Assembly (NCBI GenBank): GCA_014378195.1
Contig: JACMOC010000043.1
Location: 85,143 to 149,142 of the forward strand
Length of the DNA stretch: 64,000 bases
Direction of reading: 5' to 3'
Origin: Oligoflexus sp.
GTDB taxonomy: Bacteria > Bdellovibrionota_B > Oligoflexia > Oligoflexales > Oligoflexaceae
The notes beneath the pieces were generated by a model. The model was given only the letters and a program-made list of their open reading frames with translations, ran no database searches and was not told the DNA's origin. Of this stretch, positions 58,643 to 64,000 are shown piece by piece. The translations under genes were made by a program, and so were the position numbers. How positions within the stretch are numbered: the first letter of the stretch is position 1; each line of letters begins with the position of its first letter.

Positions 58643-61444
58643 TTCGATAAGCTGATTTCGGGAGAAGGCTTTAAAGACCTCTTCATCACGATCCATGAAC
58701 TTCTCAAAGAGTTCTTTTTTGGAGTTGATGAGGAGGTCAATTTTTTCCTCGAGAGTTCCGCGTGTAACGAGTTTGAGGACCTGAACGTTTTTGTTCTGGC
58801 CGATACGATAAACGCGGTCTGTTGCCTGGTTTTCTTTGCTGGCATTCCACCATCGATCGTAGTGTATAACGACCGATGCTGCCGTAAGATCGATACCCAC
58901 ACCACCCGCCAAGAGCGATGCGATAAAGATCTTACACTCCGGATCAGTCTGAAATCTTTCAATGACCTTACCGCGATTCTTAGTTTGACCCGTCAGGACC
59001 TCATGGTTGACGTCTTGAACCTTAAGATAGTTGCTGATGATTTTGATCATGCCCACGTACTGGCTATAGATAACCACCTTGTGTCCTGACTCTAAGGCTT
59101 CCGCCAGGATCTCTTTCAAAGTCTCAAATTTCCCACTCTCAAACTTCGCCGGATCTTCGCCATTTACGAGCGCGGGATGATTGCAAATTTGTTTGAGAAG
59201 AGTGAGGATCGCAAAGATATGAAGAAACGGCACTGGACTCTCGTTATTCTTAAGAGTCTCCACCAGAGGCTTCGCCTTGAGATCCAGGACATCTTTGTAA
59301 AGTTTAACTTGATGGGGTGAGAGGGTGCAGTGACGGATATCTTCCACTTTTTCTGGAAGGTCATGCAATACGAGGGCTTTCGTTCGGCGCATTTTAAAAG
59401 GATGAATCAACTTTTGAAGGGCTAACTCAACTTCTGGCTCTGCACCTTTGCCTATTGGCGTAATAAAGTTCTTTCGGAAATACTCATCAGAACCCAGGAA
59501 CCCAGGAACAAGGAAATCAAAAAGGTTCTTCATTTCACCTAAGTGGTTTTCGATCGGCGTACCGGTCAAACAGAGGCGAATGTCAGCATGCAGCATACAC
59601 ACCGCTTGGTAAGTTGCCGTATCCTGGTTTTTAACGAAATGCGCTTCATCCAATATCACAGCATCCCAATGCATGGCAGAGAGCTGCTGAATGTCGCGTA
59701 ACATTACACCGTAACTGGTGATCATGAGGTCGTGATCTTCCATCATTTTTTTGATGTTCTGACTGCGTTTTGGTCCGTGGTGTTTCAGGACTTTGAGGTT
59801 TGGACAGAAGTCTCTTACCTTGTCTTCCCAGTGATCCAAAACGGTGGTTGGCGCTATCGCGACGAATTTTGCGCCTGGCTTCTTTTTTTGGATAGCCGAT
59901 AACAAACCCATTGCCTGGTGCGTTTTACCTAGACCCATTTCATCGGCAAGCAAGCCATGCAATTGGTTTTCGTAAAGCCACCACATCCACTGGACACCGT
60001 GGAATTGATATTCCCGCAGTTTGAGCTTGGTATGGGCCAGGCTGGGTACCTTTGTGTCGTTATTAAATTCGAGCTTGCTGCGAATTTGGTTAAGCAGCTT
60101 TTTGCTTCCCACAAACTGGTCGAAATCGCCCACGGCCGCCTTGAGGCGCAAAAGACCCATGGCGTTGACTTTGAGGTACTGGCCTGACTCATCGGTCTGC
60201 CAGTTATGTTCTTTGACGAAGTCGGGGATCTTGACCCATTTCTCGCCTTGTTTGATGTAGTTCCGTTTGCGCTTTTTGAATTGGCTCACAAGATCAAGCA
60301 TTGAAATCGAAGAGTCGGCGCTTTGATAACGGGGGTCGAGGTAGAACCAACCGTCCTCTTGTTTATGGATGTGAATTTCCGAAAGCTTGGGAGCGTTTTC
60401 AATAACGGCACCTTTGAGCGTGCCATCGAGGAAAATAGGACCATGATTCAAATATTCGGAAAAACCATCCTGAATCAATTGAGCGGAGGCATCTTCGTTG
60501 AAAATCTTTCGAACAGACAGATCATTCCAACCATCTGAAACATCGTGCGAGGCAATGGGCCAATATCCGCGTTCAGGAAGGAAAAAGAATTCTCGACCAA
60601 TATATTTCTGGGCGGCCTTATACGAAATGAATTCGTAATGGCCTTCCTTGCCTTCAGGGTCAACCCTTGAAACCATGCGATGAGCATCCGGAAATGAAGA
60701 TACCCCTTCTGGATAGGTTTCTTTGAGCTTGAGGAATTGCATCCCAGTATGAGGGATGGCTATAACGCGCTCGGCGACTAGCTTTTCATCGCCTTCCTGA
60801 TAGATCCGAGTCCCGCGCGTGACGATCTGCGTAAAGATCTTTAGCTTACGTACATCTTCATCGGCCATGGGGAGCTTAGGATGGCTTTGCAGGAACTTCG
60901 CGGCTTCGTCGAGTTGCAGATGATAGTTGGTATGCTCACCGGCTTTGATTTCCAGCCGCACCTTCATGGTGGGGCCATTGGCCATCAGTCGCACATATTG
61001 AATGCTGCCCTTGAGATGACTCAGAATCGTCTGGGCAGCGCCGTCGGACTTATCCTTTTTTTTGCTTTCTTCTTCACCCGGCACAGGTTTTTTCTTTTTG
61101 GGTGAAACGGGCTGTTTAAGCGGCATTTTCGTATCGAGGTTGGCGAGCAGTTCGGAACGCTCGCGGTCGATGCAAATCATGAAAGCCGCAAGATGTTCGC
61201 AATAAATGCCGCTTGCGCGATTTTTGCGACAGGTACATTCGATCCATTGTATGCAATGGCCATTGGGGTGAATTTTCAATCGAGCTTCTTCACCGCGGGG
61301 TCCACCCGCGGAGACTTTAGCCGTCACGAGTCCATGCATAGAACGCAGACTCTCGACGCGGCCCGATGTGTATATATCGAGTCCGTAAAGCCAATCGTCT
61401 TCATCGACGTGATCGTAGAAAAATTCTAAGATATTTTTCTTCAC
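58631..61444 (-). CDS. SNF2-family helicase with N-terminal SWIM zinc finger
   Basis: 937 residues from a GTG (61442-61444) preceded by GGTAGGT; a TTG 42 bases upstream lies at or before the predicted transcription start and is less likely. N terminus: SWIM motif CTCRKNRASGIYCEH (CxC...CxH), a charged linker, then a middle domain. SNF2 ATPase motifs: LLADEMGLGKTHQAMG (I), VILDEAHFVKN (II), LTGTPIENHLGEM (III), and LLAGGVGIDLTAASVVIHYDRWWN plus QATDRVYRIGQ (V-VI). A DNA- or RNAP-remodelling translocase of the RapA/HepA-like type. Confidence 0.93.
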   Translation of the reverse strand: MKKNILEFFYDHVDEDDWLYGLDIYTSGRVESLRSMHGLVTAKVSAGGPRGEEARLKIHPNGHCIQWIECTCRKNRASGIYCEHLAAFMICIDRERSELLANLDTKMPLKQPVSPKKKKPVPGEEESKKKDKSDGAAQTILSHLKGSIQYVRLMANGPTMKVRLEIKAGEHTNYHLQLDEAAKFLQSHPKLPMADEDVRKLKIFTQIVTRGTRIYQEGDEKLVAERVIAIPHTGMQFLKLKETYPEGVSSFPDAHRMVSRVDPEGKEGHYEFISYKAAQKYIGREFFFLPERGYWPIASHDVSDGWNDLSVRKIFNEDASAQLIQDGFSEYLNHGPIFLDGTLKGAVIENAPKLSEIHIHKQEDGWFYLDPRYQSADSSISMLDLVSQFKKRKRNYIKQGEKWVKIPDFVKEHNWQTDESGQYLKVNAMGLLRLKAAVGDFDQFVGSKKLLNQIRSKLEFNNDTKVPSLAHTKLKLREYQFHGVQWMWWLYENQLHGLLADEMGLGKTHQAMGLLSAIQKKKPGAKFVAIAPTTVLDHWEDKVRDFCPNLKVLKHHGPKRSQNIKKMMEDHDLMITSYGVMLRDIQQLSAMHWDAVILDEAHFVKNQDTATYQAVCMLHADIRLCLTGTPIENHLGEMKNLFDFLVPGFLGSDEYFRKNFITPIGKGAEPEVELALQKLIHPFKMRRTKALVLHDLPEKVEDIRHCTLSPHQVKLYKDVLDLKAKPLVETLKNNESPVPFLHIFAILTLLKQICNHPALVNGEDPAKFESGKFETLKEILAEALESGHKVVIYSQYVGMIKIISNYLKVQDVNHEVLTGQTKNRGKVIERFQTDPECKIFIASLLAGGVGIDLTAASVVIHYDRWWNASKENQATDRVYRIGQNKNVQVLKLVTRGTLEEKIDLLINSKKELFEKFMDRDEEVFKAFSRNQLIELLQ

Positions 61445-61479
61445 TATGTGGGACCTACCAAGAAGGTGCTGCAGCTTCC

Positions 61480-61505
61480 AAATCAAGCCCTAGTATAGCA
61501 TAGAC
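61480..61505 (-). promoter_or_regulatory. Extended -10 promoter for the SNF2 gene
   Basis: On the minus strand TGCTATACT gives a TGnTATACT extended -10 with no convincing -35. Transcription would begin near 61485, leaving about 40 bases before the GTG start. Confidence 0.45.
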
Positions 61506-61720
61506 TTAGAGGCTTCTGGGACGGATGCCAATAAACTGACGGAACCTCGGCCCGCGTCGATTCAATCCCGAGCCATCAAAGTATATATATTCGAAAAAAA
61601 ATCAACCTCTTACAGCATCCTTTCGGGAATATTCTAAAGCCTTAGCGCCACTGACCGATAGAACCCCAGGACCAGTTCTAGGCCGAGTGGCTGCCCGAAG
61701 GAAAAGATTGAGGAATTGCT

Positions 61721-62368
61721 GTGACTTTGGCGCGTAAAGATGTTTTTCAGGCTTCAAAAATCTTGATCGACTTTCTCAGGGATTTTACGTCTTTGAGTGA
61801 GCAACAACTCCTGTCGACCAAAAAGATGCTCGAAGGAATCGTCAGTCAGGTCATGACATCCATGATGCAGGTGAGCGACGAGGCGACCCTCAAGAAAAAC
61901 AGCGCTCAGGATGTCCTGGTCAGAGACGTTGTTTCCGGCAACTTTATTGCCTCACCTACAAGTGCGGTGGAAAAAAAGGAGGCAGATGACCCTTTCGCTT
62001 CTCAAATGCACAAGGCCATACTCGAATCAAAGCTGCTCCGGAGTAGCGGATCTCTGTCAAAGCACCTCGAAGCCATCTCCATGCTTGACCACAATCTCCA
62101 AAAAGTTTTGGCCGATGTGATTGGTGCGGTTTCCGTGGATGATGTCATCGCGCAACGGCTGGATCATGTGATTCAGTCCCTTCAGACTTTGCAGAAAGCG
62201 TTGGCGTATTTCTTAAACGACTACCAAAAAGAATGCACTCCGGATCGTGTGAAGCATCTCCGGAACCGCGTTTTGACGGAAGTCTATCTTAGTTACAGTT
62301 CTGAGGAAGAGAAAGAAATCTTCCACAAAATATTTGGGCTTCCAAAAGTGAATTCCAAGGCATCGTAA
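61721..62368 (+). CDS. CheZ-like phosphatase candidate (first copy)
   Basis: 215 residues, all helical, with GTG start. Residues 138-165 (VDDVIAQRLDHVIQSLQTLQKALAYFL, read in parts) align by eye to the E. coli CheZ active-site helix QDLTGQVIKRM. The D-x3-Q pair falls at D141 and Q145 (CheZ D143, Q147), and total length is the same as CheZ (214). The C-terminal SEEEKEIFHKIFGLP is shared with the second copy and may be a CheY-binding tail. It lies 33 bases upstream of a CheY gene. The assignment is inference. Confidence 0.6.
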   Translation: MTLARKDVFQASKILIDFLRDFTSLSEQQLLSTKKMLEGIVSQVMTSMMQVSDEATLKKNSAQDVLVRDVVSGNFIASPTSAVEKKEADDPFASQMHKAILESKLLRSSGSLSKHLEAISMLDHNLQKVLADVIGAVSVDDVIAQRLDHVIQSLQTLQKALAYFLNDYQKECTPDRVKHLRNRVLTEVYLSYSSEEEKEIFHKIFGLPKVNSKAS

Positions 62369-62401
62369 AACTCATTCACAATGTTTTAAGGATGAAATTC
62401 A

Positions 62402-62764
62402 ATGGCTAAGAAAATCTTGATCGTCGACGATTCTAAAACTATTCGTCAACAAGTTCGTTTTACGCTGACAAAAGGCGGATACGATGTCGTTGAAGCCGAA
62501 GATGGTGCTGACGGCATCGTAAAACTAGGCGAAAATGCTGATATCGCCATGATAATCAGCGATGTAAACATGCCGAACATGAACGGCTTGGAAATGGTCG
62601 AAAAAATGAAAGCGAGCGGCAGCACAGTACCCGTTATTATGCTGACGACAGAAGGCGCAGCTGACTTAATTCAAAGGGCAAAAGCCGCTGGCGCAAAAGG
62701 CTGGCTTGTTAAACCCTTCCAACCTGAGCAACTCGTCGCCGCAGTGACCAAAATCGCGGGTTGA
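62402..62764 (+). CDS. cheY: CheY-family response regulator
   Basis: 120 residues. Acidic pair D9-D10, phospho-acceptor D54 in IISDVNMPNMNG, the Thr in IMLTTEG and the Lys in WLVKPF. A full single-domain receiver. Stands between the two CheZ-like genes with 33 and 30 bases of spacing, so all three are likely one operon. It presumably switches the flagellar motor, though a relay to other outputs is possible. Confidence 0.93.
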   Translation: MAKKILIVDDSKTIRQQVRFTLTKGGYDVVEAEDGADGIVKLGENADIAMIISDVNMPNMNGLEMVEKMKASGSTVPVIMLTTEGAADLIQRAKAAGAKGWLVKPFQPEQLVAAVTKIAG

Positions 62765-62794
62765 ACGTGAACACTAATAGGAAGGGCTTCAGCC

Positions 62795-63466
62795 ATGGTT
62801 GATGAGCGCGACGCGAGCGCGTTTCTCGTGGGGTTTCTATCGAAGTTTACCATGCTGATAGAGCAGGAACTCCTTTCTATTCGGCAAAATGTGGTGAACA
62901 CAGTTGAGGCGGTGATGGGGGGTATTGAATCGATAAGCGATGATATCGGCAAAAACCGGCTCGACGCGGATCAGATACTGGAGTTCACCTATCTAACGCC
63001 CGACGTAGAAACCGAAATCCTGCTTGAAGACATCCAGCGCGTCGCGGATGAGTTGATCGAGAGCGTTTATCGACAGGTGGAAGGTGGGAGTGCGAGCTCC
63101 GGCTCCGTAACAACGAGCAAGTCTGAAGCCGTGGTTCAAAACCGGCTCAACCGCCTCTCGTCAAAAGTAGATCAGTCAAAAGGACTCCTAACAACGCTCG
63201 ACAGTAGTCTGAACTCTAAGGTTCTTACCATAGTAGGGGCTCTTTCGTCCGAAGATCTGATTGCCCAAAGACTCGAGCATACTATCTTATCGCTTAAGAG
63301 CTTGCAGACCGGTTTGAGCTTCGTCCTTATAGACTATGAAGAACGCTGTCGTGAGGAAGAGATCGAACGCGTGGTCAAAAGTATCCTGGCCTATACATTC
63401 AGACAGTACACAACCGAAGAAGAGAAAGTGCGCTTTCACCAAATCTTTGGAAAGATTTCCGCTTGA
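62795..63466 (+). CDS. CheZ-like phosphatase candidate (second copy)
   Basis: 223 residues, helical, paralogous to the protein at 61721-62368. The core GALSSEDLIAQRLEHTILSLK (in parts) again carries D154 and Q158, the CheZ spacing, and the C terminus ends EEEKVRFHQIFGKI. The N-terminal helices differ more. Two such copies around one receiver suggests different binding partners or a heterodimer. The ATG is preceded by AGGAAGGG. Confidence 0.6.
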   Translation: MVDERDASAFLVGFLSKFTMLIEQELLSIRQNVVNTVEAVMGGIESISDDIGKNRLDADQILEFTYLTPDVETEILLEDIQRVADELIESVYRQVEGGSASSGSVTTSKSEAVVQNRLNRLSSKVDQSKGLLTTLDSSLNSKVLTIVGALSSEDLIAQRLEHTILSLKSLQTGLSFVLIDYEERCREEEIERVVKSILAYTFRQYTTEEEKVRFHQIFGKISA

Positions 63467-63712
63467 ATCTGCAAAACCAGGCCAAAAGCGGAGGAGTGTA
63501 GCGACTGTATCGTCTGCAACACGACACAACCTCGCCATAAAATTCATAGTTTCAAGCCATTTTGTGCATGAAATCGGCTTCGCTTCAAGATTTTCATATT
63601 TCTTCTAAATCGCAGTTGACCAATTCCAACTCGTTCCGTATAAACCTGTCTCTCGGCGGGAAGTGAAGAAGAACAGCCGGACTTAAGTAAAGAAGATAAT
63701 TCAAAAAACTTC

Positions 63713-63741
63713 TTGAAAAAAAAGATCCACTGACTTACAAC
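63713..63741 (+). promoter_or_regulatory. rrn-type promoter P1
   Basis: -35 TTGAAA (63713-63718), 17-base spacer, -10 TACAAC (63736-63741), followed by a GC-rich start region AGCCCTCC and preceded by an A/T-rich UP-like tract. Typical of stringently controlled rRNA promoters. Confidence 0.65.
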
Positions 63742-63812
63742 AGCCCTCCTGGAAACGGACTGACGAAGACGACGAGACGGACTCAAGTAGAGAAGAAACT
63801 TTAAAAAACTTC

Positions 63813-63841
63813 TTGAAAAACAAAACTCTCTGAACTACAAC
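63813..63841 (+). promoter_or_regulatory. rrn-type promoter P2
   Basis: -35 TTGAAA (63813-63818), 17-base spacer, -10 TACAAC (63836-63841), with the same UP-like tract and GC-rich discriminator as P1. It is the copy nearer the downstream gene. Confidence 0.65.
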
Positions 63842-63865
63842 AGCCCTCCTGGAAACAGAAAAAAC

Positions 63866-63877
63866 GCTCTTTGAAAA
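63866..63877 (+). promoter_or_regulatory. boxA-like antitermination element in the pre-rRNA leader
   Basis: GCTCTTTGAAAA, followed by ACTGAATA, is the motif commonly found upstream of 16S rRNA genes where NusB/NusE bind. Supports a 16S gene just beyond base 64000, not visible in this window. Confidence 0.65.
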
Positions 63878-64000
63878 CTGAATAGAATACGCAAAAAACC
63901 AAGTGCGAACGTCAATTCCGACGAGGCTTCGGCAACGAGGTTTTGAAGGAATAAAAAACGCTCTTACCTTTTAGCGGGTGAGAGCAAAAATAAAAATTAC

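Larger units (their letters stand above)
63678..63857 (+). repeat. 100-bp tandem duplication carrying two promoters
   Basis: Units at about 63678-63757 and 63778-63857 are similar along their length. The most conserved blocks are the AAAAAACTTCTTGAAAAA segment and the TACAACAGCCCTCCTGGAAAC region (in parts). The equivalent bases are exactly 100 apart. Between them the sequence is diverged. Confidence 0.85.
63467..64000 (+). other. 534-base non-coding region, probable rRNA operon leader
   Basis: After the second CheZ-like gene no coding frame is convincing. Bases 63467-63660 show nothing I can name. Bases 63678-63857 hold the duplicated promoters. After the boxA comes a 9-bp hairpin GCTCTTACC/GGGTGAGAGC (63960-63985) followed by A/T-rich sequence to the window end, a plausible part of the pre-16S processing stem or leader. 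Confidence 0.55.

Noticed and set aside
61445..61486. TTG start of the SNF2 helicase
   Set aside because: It lies at the predicted transcription start and lacks a Shine-Dalgarno; the GTG at 61444 has GGTAGGT upstream.
63866..64000. Start of the 16S rRNA gene inside the window
   Set aside because: The usual 16S start sequence (AGAGTTTGATC-type) is not seen before base 64000; only the leader is present.

Overview
The window reads as a chromosomal segment of a motile, Gram-negative, diderm bacterium, most likely a member of the Bdellovibrionota (Oligoflexia-like) or a related former deltaproteobacterium. This rests on: flagellar genes with both P-ring and L-ring proteins and a sigma-54 type promoter; csrA with fliW; a CarD/CdnL regulator; many lipoproteins and TPR proteins unlike common model organisms; and a base composition near half GC. 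The placement is inference from gene content, not from a marker tree. Almost everything looks like ordinary core chromosome. I found no insertion sequences, prophage, CRISPR array or tRNA genes.

Layout. 1-3300: end of a matrixin-type metalloprotease, two small unknowns, a large unknown protein and a CheY-like receiver. 3322-6690: peptide-type ABC importer (two permeases and a binding protein, no ATPase). 7166-8874: an unusual ribbon-helix-helix protein with a Gly/Asn/Arg-rich tail, then spermidine synthase. 8875-9201: a structured intergenic segment with a possible 14-codon ORF. 9202-14650: oligoribonuclease, a DsbA-like protein, a PilZ protein, NamZ/DUF1343 and a periplasmic TPR protein. 14873-22166: tail-specific protease, a glycosyltransferase-TPR fusion, and the rpsO-pnp-dut unit on the minus strand. 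22473-23661: CarD-like regulator and a RibD-C-like reductase.

23713-35586 is a flagellar block: flagellin, a solitary ketoacyl synthase, then flgF-flgG-flgA-flgH-flgI-flgJ-flgM-flgN-flgK-flgL-csrA-fliW, driven at least in part by a sigma-54 type promoter before flgF. The flagellin leader has a hairpin that buries its ribosome binding site, which fits translational control through the CsrA/FliW pair encoded at the end of the block.

35642-58642 is mostly housekeeping: class IV aminotransferase, rimO, rho, rpmE, prfA-prmC, an AI-2E family permease, uppS-cdsA-rseP-tsaB-pssA, truA, a TPR lipoprotein, a small lipoprotein, a stand-alone MshEN-like domain, murG, pabA/trpG, a two-domain PTPS-like protein and gltX. 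58631-61444 is a SWIM-SNF2 helicase. 61721-63466 holds a CheY receiver flanked by two related proteins that I read as CheZ-like phosphatases. The last 350 bases carry a 100-bp tandem duplication of a strong promoter followed by a boxA-like element. This looks like the leader of an rRNA operon whose 16S gene starts beyond the window.

The most interesting points are the CheZ-CheY-CheZ cluster, the occluded flagellin ribosome binding site, the structured element at 8904-9095, the duplicated rrn-type promoter, the ketoacyl synthase beside flagellin and the FlgH with a long coiled-coil tail.
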